A model generated the notes under the pieces. The model ran no database searches. It was not told the origin of the DNA and was given only the letters and a program-made list of their open reading frames with translations. From Alphaproteobacteria bacterium (GTDB lineage Bacteria; Pseudomonadota; Alphaproteobacteria; JAUXUR01): a DNA stretch of 58,203 nucleotides. Of the stretch, positions 8,611 to 17,821 are shown piece after piece (the stretch's first letter is position 1; each line of letters opens with the position of its first letter). The position numbers and the translations under genes are program-made. The DNA lies in NCBI GenBank assembly GCA_030696155.1, contig JAUYSY010000074.1, forward strand, positions 1 through 58,203, in the 5' to 3' direction.

Positions 8611-8728
8611 CTATCCAGATTATGGACAAATTCGTCGTCAGACCTACGCTTCCGGTACTCATGTACAAAGAAGTACACTCCGTTCCGGGTCTCGATCTTC
8701 CTAGACTTTGTCTCATAATCTGGATAGT
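8609..8728. repeat. Palindromic element, family A copy 1
   Basis: A 120-bp palindrome directly after olsA. The outer arms aactatccagattatg (8609-8624) and cataatctggatagtt (8713-8728) are perfectly complementary over 16 bp. The inside holds the family A core: (G)GCAAATTCGTCGTCAG ... CTCATGTAC, a short apex, GTACACTCCG ... CTAGACTTTG(C/T)CTCAT. Other copies share the core but not the outer arms. The position after a stop codon suggests a terminator or 3' stabilising hairpin as a possible role. Confidence 0.9.
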
Positions 8729-8790
8729 TAATTATATAGAGACCTAAAAATTGCAACAAATATCTTAATATTAATAACGAGTTTTAGACA

Positions 8791-10161
8791 ATGACACAAA
8801 ATCAAAAAAAAGTTTACATTAAATCATATGGCTGTCAGATGAACGTCTACGACTCTGACCGAATGGGCGATGCCTTATTAGACAAAGGCTATCAAAAAAC
8901 AGAAAATCCAGACGAAGCTAATCTTATTATTTTAAATACATGTCATATTCGTGAAAAAGCGAGTGAAAAAGTTTACTCTGATTTAGGTCGTGCACTTGTT
9001 CATCGGCAAAATAGTTTTGATATGGGTAAACGTGTTTTTATTGCGGTCACAGGCTGTGTTGCACAGGCGGAAGGTCGTGAAATTGTAAGACGTGCGCCTT
9101 ATGTTGATATTGTTTTAGGACCACAAACATATCATCATTTACCAGAAATGCTTGAAAAAGCAGCCAATGTTGTCCTTGAAAATCCAAAAAAAGGGGCAGG
9201 GCTTGTTTATACAGATTTTCCATTAGAATCAAAATTCGATTTCCTTCCAGAAATATATGAAGTTCAAGGGGTTGCAGCCTTTTTATCCGTCCAGGAAGGA
9301 TGCGATAAAATGTGCACTTTTTGTGTGGTGCCTTATACGAGAGGCGCTGAATATTCACGACCCATTAATGATATTTTAAAAGAAGCAGAACGCTTGATTG
9401 TCCTTGGCGTTAAAGAAATTACCCTTTTAGGGCAAAATGTTACGGCTTTTCATGGAATGTCCCCCGATGGCACCAAAGAATGGTCTCTTGCCGATTTAAT
9501 CGATCGTCTTTCACTATATCCTGAAATCCAACGTATTCGTTATGTGACGTCTCATCCACGAGATATGGAGCAAGATATTATCGAGGCGCATCGTCATAAT
9601 AAGAAGTTAATGCCATATTTGCATTTACCCGTTCAATCAGGTTCTGATCGTATTTTAAAAGCGATGAATCGTAAATATACATCTAGTGATTATTTGAATT
9701 TGGTTCAGCAATTCCAAGATGCATGTCCTGATATTGCTTTTGCCACTGATATCATTGTTGGTTTTCCTGGTGAAACCGATGAGGATTTTGAAGATACAAT
9801 GAAGCTTATTGAAAAAGTAAAATTTTGTACGGCCTATTCTTTCAAATATTCACCTCGCCCTGGAACACCTGCAGCAACAATCGAAACGCAAGTGCCTGAA
9901 GACGTTAAGGATCAACGTCTTTATAGATTGCAAGCATTGTTGAATCAACAGCAGATAGATTTTAATGAATCGATAGTTGGTAAAACGATATCTGTTTTAT
10001 TTGAAAAACCAGGCAAACATCCTGGACAAATAGTGGGCAGATCGCCTTATTTACAACCGATTCATGTGATTGGCTCAAAAGAGCTGATTGGTCAAACGAA
10101 ACAAGTCAAGATTACAAGTCGTGAAGGCTTTAGTATGATGGGTGTTTTGGTTAATGAATGA
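8791..10161 (+). CDS. miaB: tRNA-2-methylthio-N6-dimethylallyladenosine synthase MiaB
   Basis: 456 residues, normal length. The N-terminal cluster-binding cysteines sit in YGCQMNVYDSDRM, NTCHIREKA and VTGCVAQ. The radical-SAM triad is CDKMCTFCVVPYTRG, and a TRAM domain forms the C-terminus. It methylthiolates i6A37 of tRNAs reading UNN codons. It follows fur-olsBA as in other alphaproteobacteria. A palindromic element starts at its stop codon. Confidence 0.97.
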   Translation: MTQNQKKVYIKSYGCQMNVYDSDRMGDALLDKGYQKTENPDEANLIILNTCHIREKASEKVYSDLGRALVHRQNSFDMGKRVFIAVTGCVAQAEGREIVRRAPYVDIVLGPQTYHHLPEMLEKAANVVLENPKKGAGLVYTDFPLESKFDFLPEIYEVQGVAAFLSVQEGCDKMCTFCVVPYTRGAEYSRPINDILKEAERLIVLGVKEITLLGQNVTAFHGMSPDGTKEWSLADLIDRLSLYPEIQRIRYVTSHPRDMEQDIIEAHRHNKKLMPYLHLPVQSGSDRILKAMNRKYTSSDYLNLVQQFQDACPDIAFATDIIVGFPGETDEDFEDTMKLIEKVKFCTAYSFKYSPRPGTPAATIETQVPEDVKDQRLYRLQALLNQQQIDFNESIVGKTISVLFEKPGKHPGQIVGRSPYLQPIHVIGSKELIGQTKQVKITSREGFSMMGVLVNE

Positions 10162-10303
10162 GACTTCTTCTAAACTCTACTACTTTGGCCGATTGATGCG
10201 TCGTTTCGGTACTCAGATCCTCATGTATATAGGGATACACTCTGGTCTTCCGTGCCGAATCTTCTATCACTCGTCTCACATTAGCGAGTTCCTAAAGAAG
10301 TCT
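10161..10303. repeat. Palindromic element, family C copy 1
   Basis: A 143-bp palindrome starting at the miaB stop. Outer arms agacttctt and aagaagtct are complementary, with a second AACTC/GAGTT step inside. The core holds CTACTA...GATTGATG, CGGTACTCAGATCC and the apex TCATGTATATAGGGATACACTC. The apex resembles that of families A and B, so the three look like branches of one superfamily. It creates a spurious 71-codon ORF. Confidence 0.82.
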
Positions 10304-10384
10304 ATTATAAAATTATGTTGCTCTTTCATAAGTTTTAAGTGTACAACATTGACATAAATTCAATTAATTGAGCTGTCATATGTT

Positions 10385-10768
10385 ATGAAAAAACTTTTTT
10401 TACTTATTACACTTGCAACGTCAATTTCAACGCAATCTTTTGCAGTTTTTGAAAAAGATGCAGAAGATGATTATGTTTTGACGCCAACATCAGAACTTTT
10501 CAGTTATATTGCCAAAAGATATACAATAATTGATGATAAAATTGGTCATCAAAAATATAAAATTCGTGTAACAATTACAGATGATGATTTGAATTTGTTA
10601 TCTGAAGAATTTAAAAAAAATAATATTTTGTGTGTTGCTAAGATAAGTGAACTTCATTTAGAAGATAAATATAAAACAAGACATTATCAAGCTATTACTG
10701 AATCATTAGATCCTATTTCATTTTCAATTGAAACATTGAAAATAGGTTATGGTCATATGCATTATTAG
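10385..10768 (+). CDS. Small exported protein of unknown function
   Basis: 127 residues with a clear signal peptide (MKKLFLLITLATSISTQSFA, likely cut after FA). The mature part is acidic, with TITDDDLNLLSEEFKK and a single Cys. I do not recognise a family. It is flanked by a palindrome on the left and a converging gene on the right. A periplasmic or secreted location is inferred from the signal peptide only. Confidence 0.7.
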   Translation: MKKLFLLITLATSISTQSFAVFEKDAEDDYVLTPTSELFSYIAKRYTIIDDKIGHQKYKIRVTITDDDLNLLSEEFKKNNILCVAKISELHLEDKYKTRHYQAITESLDPISFSIETLKIGYGHMHY

Positions 10769-10778
10769 TAAAAAATCT

Positions 10779-11732
10779 TTAAGCACAAAACTTATGTTGA
10801 AGATCTTTAACGTTTGATTTAAAAAAAACTGTATCCACAGGGCATATATTAAATCCTAAAGGTACTTGCTGCGCTGTAATTTGCGAAAAACCATATTTTT
10901 TATAAAAATTTTGGGCTGCTTGTAATGTGTCAACTGTTCCTAGATAAAGTTCATCGAAATGATGTTTGTGTGCGGCTTTAACAAGTGTTGCCATTAATTT
11001 TTGTGCAACACCTTTTTTACGATATTGTTGCTCAACGAAAAATTTTTTTATTTCTCCGTGATGATTATCAATTTTTTTTAGGCCTATGCTACCGATGATA
11101 ATTCCATTGTTATCTACAGCATACCAAAAATTATAGGAATTGTTATAGTAGAAATCTTCTTCAGCCTTTAAGATGCATGCGTTAATGTCGTCCGTAATAG
11201 GTAATAAAAATTCGTTTTTTTGAATATGTTCGATCATTGCAATAATTTGTTTACGAATCGTGCGCGATGTAGATAGGGTATGGATTTTGACTTGTGCGCG
11301 GATTAGCCTGCTTTTTTCAAGTGCTTCGCCGTATTTTTGAATGGCATTGATAATTTGGCTTTGGTCACTCTCTGTTAAAAATTCAAATGCACCCTTTATT
11401 TTTGAATTAGAAAATTCGTCAATGTTTGTTATCTCAATTTGTCCTTTTTTTGAGATATATAAGTATTTTTCTCGTTTGTCCGTGCCTTCTTTAAAGGAAA
11501 CAAGATCGTGTTCTACAAGAGCATTTACAATGCGCGACGTTGCAGAAATGGATAAAAGCAAAAGATTCGCTAAGGTGGAGATATTGATGCCAGGTTCTTT
11601 TTCAATCTCAATTAATGCATGCCAATGTTGTGGCGTCTTTTTCAAATGCTCATTATTTAATTGCAGCATGCCGAGCTCTCGGATTAATTTACGAGAAGCA
11701 TTTCGTAAGGCGTTGATGTTCTCTTTTTTCAT
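10779..11732 (-). CDS. MarR-type regulator fused to a GNAT acetyltransferase
   Basis: 317 residues. Residues 1-150 form a MarR winged helix (PGINISTLANLLLLSISATSRIVNALVEHDLVSF, then EKYLYISKKGQIEI). Residues about 165-305 form a GNAT domain (GIIIGSIGLKK, FFVEQQYRKKGVAQKLMATLVKAA, YLGTVDTLQAAQNFYKKYGF). Such bifunctional proteins are known; the acetyl target is not predictable. It diverges from alaX across a 107-bp gap that could contain a shared control region. Confidence 0.9.
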   Translation of the reverse strand: MKKENINALRNASRKLIRELGMLQLNNEHLKKTPQHWHALIEIEKEPGINISTLANLLLLSISATSRIVNALVEHDLVSFKEGTDKREKYLYISKKGQIEITNIDEFSNSKIKGAFEFLTESDQSQIINAIQKYGEALEKSRLIRAQVKIHTLSTSRTIRKQIIAMIEHIQKNEFLLPITDDINACILKAEEDFYYNNSYNFWYAVDNNGIIIGSIGLKKIDNHHGEIKKFFVEQQYRKKGVAQKLMATLVKAAHKHHFDELYLGTVDTLQAAQNFYKKYGFSQITAQQVPLGFNICPVDTVFFKSNVKDLQHKFCA

Positions 11733-11839
11733 ATTCCCGTCCTATTGTAATTGCGCCATACAATGATTATAATAAAATTAGTTGCAAAATGCAAGTTTAA
11801 ATATTATTATAAACATTATAGGAATCAAGGAAAAACAAA

Positions 11840-12532
11840 ATGACCCATTTAGCATATTTTGAAAATACGTATAAATTTAATGATCAAGCCATAATTATGG
11901 CAAGTGATAAAGACGAAAGCGGTCCTTATCTTATGCTGAATCAAACAATATTTTATCCGCAAGGGGGAGGGCAGCCTTCAGATCAAGGCATGATTAAGGT
12001 AGAACATCATCATATTCCCATCTATCGTGTTAAAAATATGGGTGATGAGGTTCGTCATTATACCGATCAAGTTTACGAACATTTGATTGGACAAGAAGGT
12101 GCATGTTTGGTGGATCGGGATACGCGTCTTTTGCATGCAAAATTACATAGCGCGGGACATTTAATAAGCAATGTTATGGAATCCCTTTATCCTGATTATT
12201 ATGCCGTAAAGGGACATCATTTTCCGGGTGAGTGTTATGTTGAATTTAATTCAAAAAATGGTTTTTTAGATGAAATTTCGATAGACTTAGTCAACGAAGA
12301 AATTGAACGCGTCATTAGGAAAAATTTACGCGTAAATATGGAGCAAGTTTCTGCTGACAAAGTTAACGCATTGTGTCCCAATATCACTTACAATATACCA
12401 AATGGGCAATCCATTCGGATGATACGTATCGGTGATTTTCCATTTTCACCTTGTGGTGGCACCCATGTTAAAAGCCTTCAAGAATTGCAGGGACTCAAAA
12501 TTACAAAGTGCAAAATTAAAAAAATGTCATGA
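11840..12532 (+). CDS. alaX: AlaX-type alanyl-tRNA editing protein
   Basis: 230 residues with AAGGA upstream. It matches the editing half of alanyl-tRNA synthetase: FYPQGGGQPSDQG at the N-terminus, the zinc-binding HSAGH (variant of HxxxH) and CGGTHVKSLQEL. It has an N-terminal beta domain, so it is the AlaX-M size class. It hydrolyses mischarged Ser- or Gly-tRNA(Ala) in trans. Confidence 0.9.
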   Translation: MTHLAYFENTYKFNDQAIIMASDKDESGPYLMLNQTIFYPQGGGQPSDQGMIKVEHHHIPIYRVKNMGDEVRHYTDQVYEHLIGQEGACLVDRDTRLLHAKLHSAGHLISNVMESLYPDYYAVKGHHFPGECYVEFNSKNGFLDEISIDLVNEEIERVIRKNLRVNMEQVSADKVNALCPNITYNIPNGQSIRMIRIGDFPFSPCGGTHVKSLQELQGLKITKCKIKKMS

Positions 12533-12593
12533 AAATTCAATATGATGTTAAAGTTCTTTAATCCAATTTATAAACTTATTTAAAGGTGTTTTT

Positions 12594-13232
12594 ATGAATG
12601 CTCTTCTTTTTGAATATTTGCCGTCCATCCTTAGCTTGTCAGGATTGATAATGATTTCCATTATAAGCCCGGGACCTGATTTTGCTGTCATCGTTAGGAA
12701 TAGTTTGATTTATTCTCGTAAAACTGCTTTGTTGACTGCCTTGGGTATTTCCTTGGGTGTTTTGGTTCATGTGACTTATAGTTTATGCGGTCTAGGGATC
12801 ATTATTCGGGAAAGTGAATGGCTTTTTACTGGCATTAAATATTTGGGTGCGGGTTATTTGCTTTATATTGGCTATAAAGGTTTGAGAGCGAAGAAAGAAA
12901 ATGTTGAATTAAGTGAAATGAAACATATAAGGGATATTTCAGCTTTATCTGCTTTGTGGTCTGGTTTCTTAACGAATGCGCTTAATCCAAAGTGTATCTT
13001 ATTTTTTATCAGCCTTTTTTCTATCTTTATTTCACCAGACACACCGATACAGATTCTTTCTTTATATGGATTTATTATTTTTGTAGAAACGTTGCTTTGG
13101 TTTAGCTTTGTGGCTTTTTGTTTATCTGGTAAAAAAACAAGAGAAAAGTTTAATGCAATGGGTCATTGGATTGAGCGCGGGACAGGGGGCGTTCTTATGG
13201 GTCTTGGCGCGAAGCTTATTTTTAGTGTATAA
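12594..13232 (+). CDS. LysE/RhtB family amino-acid exporter
   Basis: 212 residues with six hydrophobic segments. The family signature is at the N-terminus (ISPGPDFAVIVRNSLIYSRKTALLTALGISLGVLVH), and AGYLLYIGYKGLRAKK and SGFLTNALNPKCILFF follow, as in RhtB proteins. It would export an amino acid or homoserine-type compound across the inner membrane; the substrate is unknown. A MITE lies directly downstream. Confidence 0.9.
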   Translation: MNALLFEYLPSILSLSGLIMISIISPGPDFAVIVRNSLIYSRKTALLTALGISLGVLVHVTYSLCGLGIIIRESEWLFTGIKYLGAGYLLYIGYKGLRAKKENVELSEMKHIRDISALSALWSGFLTNALNPKCILFFISLFSIFISPDTPIQILSLYGFIIFVETLLWFSFVAFCLSGKKTREKFNAMGHWIERGTGGVLMGLGAKLIFSV

Positions 13233-13236
13233 AATC

Positions 13237-13576
13237 TCAATCTACTGGACAAAAAATGAAAATAAGATCATTTTTCACTATCCCGCTCTCACACTCCTCA
13301 ACTTATTTCTAAGAAGTGAAAACAATTTTTTACCAAAAACTCTTTAAAAGAAGGTTTTTTTTCACCTCTCCCCTTGTGGGAGAGGTCGCGACCAAAGGGA
13401 GCGGGTGAGGGGTATTTACAATTTTGGAGAGATGAGTATTTGTTTGGCAATGCTTAGATTATGGCATTGCGCTTTGTAAACGCTTTAGATACCCCTCACC
13501 CGTCGCTACGCGCCGACCTCTCCCACAAGGGGAGAGGTGAAACCGAAACAATTTAATTTTTTGTCGCGTAGATTGA
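13237..13576. mobile_element. MITE-like element, copy 1 (340 bp, non-coding)
   Basis: The ends TCAATCTAC(t/g)(g/c)GACAAAAAA and their complement TTTTTTGTCgcGTAGATTGA form terminal inverted repeats. The flanks carry a direct repeat TAAAATC (13230-13236 and 13577-13583), as expected for a target-site duplication. Inside is a second long inverted repeat built on CACCTCTCCCCTTGTGGGAG and its complement. The copy at 40002-40349 is in the opposite orientation. There is no transposase gene, so it would need one in trans. The 13233-13650 gap holds nothing else. Confidence 0.88.
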
Positions 13577-13650
13577 TAAAATCAGCATTTTTGGTCATGT
13601 TATGTTATTCTTTAATCTAGAATATTTTGAATGTACGGAGAATAGACCCC

Positions 13651-14478
13651 ATGAAATCGCTTTTTTTCAATTGCTTAAACACGGAAGTTCATGTCAGATC
13701 TTGGGGCGATCCTAAAAACTTTCCGCTTATTTGCTGGCATGGCGTATCCCGCAATGGTGGGGATTTTACTTTCTTAGCACGATTGTTAAAAGACAAATTT
13801 TATGTAATAGCGCCCGATACACCTGGACGTGGTTTGTCGGCCTGGGAAGACGATCCTGAAAATTATAAGGTCGAGCATTATATTTTATTGATTCAAGAAC
13901 TTGTGCAGCAAATTGGGTTTGAAAAATTTGCTTTTTTGGGCACTTCTATGGGTGGTACTTTAGGTTATTTGCTGGCTGCAACCCATTTTAAAGAAAAAAT
14001 GACGCATCTTATTTTGAATGATATTGGACCGATGCTTTATGCTGAACCATTAAAACGGATTGGATCTTATTTATCCTTGAGTCCTGAATTTGATACAATG
14101 ACTGATTTTAAGACATATCTTCAAAAAATACATGGAACTTTCGGTCCATTGACGGAAAGTGAGTGGATGGAAATGGCTTTTTATTCCTGTCGTAAAAAGG
14201 ATAATGGTAAATTAACCCATCATTATGATACTGGTATTGCAGAGAATTTTAAAAAACTAACAGATGATATTAATTTATTTGCATTTTATGATCAGGTCAT
14301 TTGTCCGACGCTTTTAATACGTGGCGGGATGTCTGATTTGTTGACAGTTGAATTGGCTAAAGAAATGTGTCAACGCGGTCCTAAGGCTACATTATGGACG
14401 ATTGATGATGCTGGACATGCGCCTCTTTTACATCGGGAAGAAGAGGCGATTTATATTAGGAATTTTTTGGCACATTAA
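13651..14478 (+). CDS. Alpha/beta hydrolase
   Basis: 275 residues from the ATG at 13651, with GGAG upstream; an in-frame TTG at 13627 is less likely. It shows the alpha/beta hydrolase core: ICWHGVSRNGGDF (oxyanion region), the nucleophile elbow GTSMGG, a late Asp and His (DDAGHAPLL). Substrate is unknown. It converges on uppP with a 4-base overlap. Confidence 0.85.
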   Translation: MKSLFFNCLNTEVHVRSWGDPKNFPLICWHGVSRNGGDFTFLARLLKDKFYVIAPDTPGRGLSAWEDDPENYKVEHYILLIQELVQQIGFEKFAFLGTSMGGTLGYLLAATHFKEKMTHLILNDIGPMLYAEPLKRIGSYLSLSPEFDTMTDFKTYLQKIHGTFGPLTESEWMEMAFYSCRKKDNGKLTHHYDTGIAENFKKLTDDINLFAFYDQVICPTLLIRGGMSDLLTVELAKEMCQRGPKATLWTIDDAGHAPLLHREEEAIYIRNFLAH

Positions 14479-15281
14479 TGCGCAAAATAAATCCAGTAAA
14501 TTAAAAATCCACCAAAAGCAAGGCGATAAAGAACGAAAGGTGTGAAATTGGCACGTCTAAGCCATGACATTAAAAATACAATTGTTAGATAAGACACAAC
14601 AAAAGTAAAGGCTGCTAGAATTGCAGCATCTTGAATTAAATCCATGTTACCTTTTTTATAAAGGTCTACAGCACTAAGAAGGCCTGCGCCAAAAATGGTC
14701 GGAATAGCCATAAGCATTGCAAAACGTGCAGCTTCACGTCGTTGATAGCCGAGCAACCTACCTGCAGTCATTGTAATACCACTACGGCTGGTGCCTGGCA
14801 CAAGGGCCAGTGATTGGAATAATCCGTAAATAAACGCATTTTTATAAGTCATTTGCTGTATTGTCAATTCTTGGCGTGCATAGCGATCAACAATATATAA
14901 AACACAACCATAGCCAATCATTGTCCAAACAATGATTTCTTTGTTTCGAAAAATATCTTTAAAAAAGACGTGCAGAATGAGCCCTACAATAACGGCGGGG
15001 ATAGAGGCGACAACAAGGTGCATAAAGAAACGCGCATCTTGTGTCTCTGTATTTAATTTGCAAACAGAGAAAAATCCTTTGAAAAGATTAAGGACATCTT
15101 TCCAAAAATAAAGAATCAAGGCAAACATACTGCCAATATGCATCGCAACATCAAGTTCAACGCCTTGGTCTTCCCAGTGTAAAAGGTCAGGTGCAAGAAT
15201 GAGATGTCCAGATGAACTGATGGGTAATAGTTCTGTAATGCCTTGAATAAGAGCAAGAACTATAATATGAAGCATCGGCAT
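14475..15281 (-). CDS. uppP: Undecaprenyl-diphosphatase UppP (BacA)
   Basis: 268 residues, multi-spanning, with the signature motifs LLPISSSGHLIL near the N-terminus and ALVPGTSRSGITMTAGRLLG, which carry the catalytic Ser/Arg. It dephosphorylates undecaprenyl diphosphate to recycle the peptidoglycan lipid carrier. It starts 5 bases after the upstream lipase-like gene on the same strand, so the two probably form an operon. Confidence 0.96.
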   Translation of the reverse strand: MPMLHIIVLALIQGITELLPISSSGHLILAPDLLHWEDQGVELDVAMHIGSMFALILYFWKDVLNLFKGFFSVCKLNTETQDARFFMHLVVASIPAVIVGLILHVFFKDIFRNKEIIVWTMIGYGCVLYIVDRYARQELTIQQMTYKNAFIYGLFQSLALVPGTSRSGITMTAGRLLGYQRREAARFAMLMAIPTIFGAGLLSAVDLYKKGNMDLIQDAAILAAFTFVVSYLTIVFLMSWLRRANFTPFVLYRLAFGGFLIYWIYFAH

Positions 15282-15286
15282 CGTCG

Positions 15287-16390
15287 CTAATCCTTTCTGA
15301 GAGGAGGAATATCACCTTGAAGTGTTGCAGAAAAACACAATATCTCATTTTCTTCATTAAGAAAAGAAGGATATGGCTCTTTATTGATCCAGGCGAGAAT
15401 ATCTTTAATAACTTTTTCGCCTTTTATATCTCTGATCAACATATGGTAGCCATTTTTGTAATAGATCGTATCCCATTTTCCAATAGGCGCGCGCGGTAAA
15501 CGGCGTAATGTTTCGCGTGTTGGGTGTTTGGGGACGAGTTCATCTTTTGCGCCATACAGAAATAATGTCGGATGCTTGATATGTTGGGCTGCAACACTCG
15601 CATCATCCATAAGCGACACAAGGCCATATAAAGAATCAATACGTGCGCCTTTAAGCACAAGAGGATCGGCACCTAATTCACGCAGCATTTTTTCATTGTC
15701 GGATGGCTTGACGGGAATACCATCACCTGTTAATTGCATCCATGGAAGTACATGCGCTGACATAAAAAGAAGGCCAGCTTGGAAGGGATTCATTGTGCGC
15801 CATCCCCAGACAGCTGGGGCAAGCAAAATAATACCATTGAGTGTATGTTCATCAATTAATTTGCTAGCAATCATTGAAATGGCACCACCCATGCTTTCGC
15901 CCATCCAAAAAAGAGGGGTGTTTGGATGTTTTGCTTTCAGTAAATGGGTTAAGTTGAGAAGATCTTGAACAAAAAATTGCGTACCAGCCCAAATACCTTT
16001 TTCAGGTGTGTTTCCAAATCCACGTTGGTCATAGGCAATTGTTAGTATATTTCTACAGGCTGCTATTGGACCGAACTCTTTGAATGCATTGCTATAATCA
16101 TTAAAACCATGTAATGCAATAATGATGGCTTCAGGTGCATCAGCATCACCCCATTGTTTATAAGGCAGATGTATTCCATCTTTTGTTCTATATGAATCTG
16201 TAAATAATTGGGGCACTGTTTTTATTTTCCCTATTTGTTGTGTGCGTGGTGCGCAGCCTATTAAGGTTATAACAAAAATGAGTAAAAAGAAATTGGTAAC
16301 GACTTGTTTTATGGTCAAATTCGTCGTCAGGTCGCAACGATGGATCTTAGTAAGGACCATCGAGAATAGTTTTTGGGTTTTGAGGGTCAT
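15287..16390 (-). CDS. Monoacylglycerol-lipase-like alpha/beta hydrolase, probable lipoprotein
   Basis: 367 residues from the ATG at 16390. The domain has ALHGFNDYSNAF, the nucleophile motif GESMGG, an Asp near YGAKDELVP and His in GYHML, as in lysophospholipase/monoacylglycerol lipases. A lipoprotein signal (TNFFLLIFVITLIGC) begins around residue 31. The ~24 residues before it are translated from a truncated palindromic repeat, so an in-frame TTG at 16318 (343 residues) may be the real start. It probably acts on membrane lipids at the envelope. Confidence 0.82.
   Translation of the reverse strand: MTLKTQKLFSMVLTKIHRCDLTTNLTIKQVVTNFFLLIFVITLIGCAPRTQQIGKIKTVPQLFTDSYRTKDGIHLPYKQWGDADAPEAIIIALHGFNDYSNAFKEFGPIAACRNILTIAYDQRGFGNTPEKGIWAGTQFFVQDLLNLTHLLKAKHPNTPLFWMGESMGGAISMIASKLIDEHTLNGIILLAPAVWGWRTMNPFQAGLLFMSAHVLPWMQLTGDGIPVKPSDNEKMLRELGADPLVLKGARIDSLYGLVSLMDDASVAAQHIKHPTLFLYGAKDELVPKHPTRETLRRLPRAPIGKWDTIYYKNGYHMLIRDIKGEKVIKDILAWINKEPYPSFLNEENEILCFSATLQGDIPPLRKD
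16309..16362. repeat. Short, truncated family A palindrome
   Basis: TTATGGTCAAATTCGTCGTCAG matches the left half of the family A core, and a nearby GACCAT pairs with ATGGTC at its start, so the remnant still forms a small hairpin. It lies inside the 5' end of the lipase-like ORF and adds residues to its N-terminus if translation starts at 16390. Confidence 0.6.
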
Positions 16391-16690
16391 TTTTTTTGGG
16401 CCTGAATGTGCATTTGAATAATCAATTTGATTGTCTATTAATTCCAGTTTTTAGTGTTTTTTTCAAGGTAGAAGATGGAAGACGTGATGAACAGATTCTT
16501 AAGCGTGATTATATTGTTCTATGATTAGACGCTTTCAAAGAATTGGAGAATAAAAGGGTGTGCGAATTTTGAACAACTTAAGCATCCCCACCAAAAAAAA
16601 GAGGGTGGGGGTTCGCAACGACGGAAAGTTTAGGTTTCTTAAAGAAGGTATATTAAGTTCGCGATAATAATGTCGTGCGTGTTTATTCTA
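16391..16690. other. Intergenic region without a gene
   Basis: 300 bp downstream of rlmN and upstream of the lipase-like gene. It contains a hairpin CCCCACC/GGTGGGG around an A-rich loop (about 16587-16612) and a short GTTCGCAACGACGG fragment like the end of the REP units seen elsewhere. I see no ORF with a start site. The hairpin lacks a clear T-run on either strand. Confidence 0.4.
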
Positions 16691-17806
16691 TCAATCCTGA
16701 AATAAATCCATTAAATTGAGAGTGGCTGTCTCACGCGCTGCTTCAAGCGTTCGTTTGGGGCGCTCGCTTTCGGATTTCAATTGTCCGCAAGCAGCCATAA
16801 TATCTTCACCGCGTGGTGTGCGTACTGGAGAGGAATAGCCTGCATTTTCAAGGATTTCGGCGAAGGCATGGATCGCATTATTGCTTGATCTTTCGAAAGG
16901 CGCATCTGGCCATGGGTTAAAAGGGATAAGATTGATTTTGGCAGGAATGCCATAGACTAGATATAAAAGACGTTTAGCATGCTCTGGTGTATCATTAACA
17001 CCCTTAAGCATCACATATTCAAAAGTAATGCGACGCATATGTCCAACACCCGGATAAGCGGCACAAGCATCAAGTAATTCCTCTAATGGATATTTTTTGT
17101 TTAATGGCACAAGAATATTGCGCAAATCATTGGTCGTTGCATGTAAGGAAATTGCTAAATTAACGCCTAATTCTTCACCGCATTTGGCAATCATCGGCAC
17201 AACACCCGATGTTGATAAGGTAATGCGTCTTTTGGACCATTGCATACCATCTGGATCCATTAAAACTTTAAGCGCATGTGCTACATTGTCGTAATTAAAC
17301 AAGGGTTCGCCCATGCCCATGAGGACAATATTGGTGATTTTACGCTCTTGGTTAATAAGGCCCCAATCATCGATGGCATCTCGTGCCAGCATAATTTGGC
17401 CCATAATTTCATGAGGCTCAAGATTGCGGACAAGGCGTTGCGTGCCAGTGTGACAGAATTTGCAGGTGAGGGTGCAGCCAATTTGTGATGAAATGCATAA
17501 GGTGCCGCGATGTGTTTCAGGGATATAAACCGCCTCAACTTCATTTCCATCAGCAAGTTTTAGTAACCATTTCTGGGTACTGTCTCGGGATATTTGATTG
17601 ACTGAAATTTCAGGACGATCGAGTGTATAAAGTTCAGAAAGTTTTTGCCGTAGGTCTTTTGAAAAAGTCGATAAATCTTCAATGCTTTTTAAGCCCTGTG
17701 TTTGGATCGCTTGGAACAATTGTTTGGCACGGAACTTTTTTTCACCTATTTGTTCAAATAGGACGATAAGTTCATTTAAAGAATGGGAGAGTAAATTTAT
17801 TTTCAT
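16691..17806 (-). CDS. rlmN: Dual-specificity 23S rRNA/tRNA adenine-C2 methyltransferase RlmN
   Basis: 371 residues from the ATG at 17806 (MKINLLSHSL), matching the family's usual length. The open frame continues 41 codons upstream only because it reads through a palindromic repeat. Motifs: radical SAM GCTLTCKFCHTGTQ, MGEPLFNYDNV, ISLHATTND, and the C-terminal catalytic Cys in MAACGQLKSE. It methylates A2503 of 23S rRNA and A37 of some tRNAs. Confidence 0.95.
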   Translation of the reverse strand: MKINLLSHSLNELIVLFEQIGEKKFRAKQLFQAIQTQGLKSIEDLSTFSKDLRQKLSELYTLDRPEISVNQISRDSTQKWLLKLADGNEVEAVYIPETHRGTLCISSQIGCTLTCKFCHTGTQRLVRNLEPHEIMGQIMLARDAIDDWGLINQERKITNIVLMGMGEPLFNYDNVAHALKVLMDPDGMQWSKRRITLSTSGVVPMIAKCGEELGVNLAISLHATTNDLRNILVPLNKKYPLEELLDACAAYPGVGHMRRITFEYVMLKGVNDTPEHAKRLLYLVYGIPAKINLIPFNPWPDAPFERSSNNAIHAFAEILENAGYSSPVRTPRGEDIMAACGQLKSESERPKRTLEAARETATLNLMDLFQD

Positions 17807-17821
17807 TATTGTGCCTGTGTT

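Noticed and set aside
10142..10357. 71-codon ORF after miaB
   Set aside because: It starts inside miaB in another frame and reads through the family C palindrome; no ribosome site and no protein-like pattern.
13108..13347. 79-codon ORF at the end of the LysE-like gene
   Set aside because: Out of frame with the exporter and continuing into the MITE; no independent start site.
16587..16612. CCCCACC/GGTGGGG hairpin as a terminator of rlmN
   Set aside because: The stem is good but no T-run follows on the rlmN strand, so I mention it only in the intergenic entry.
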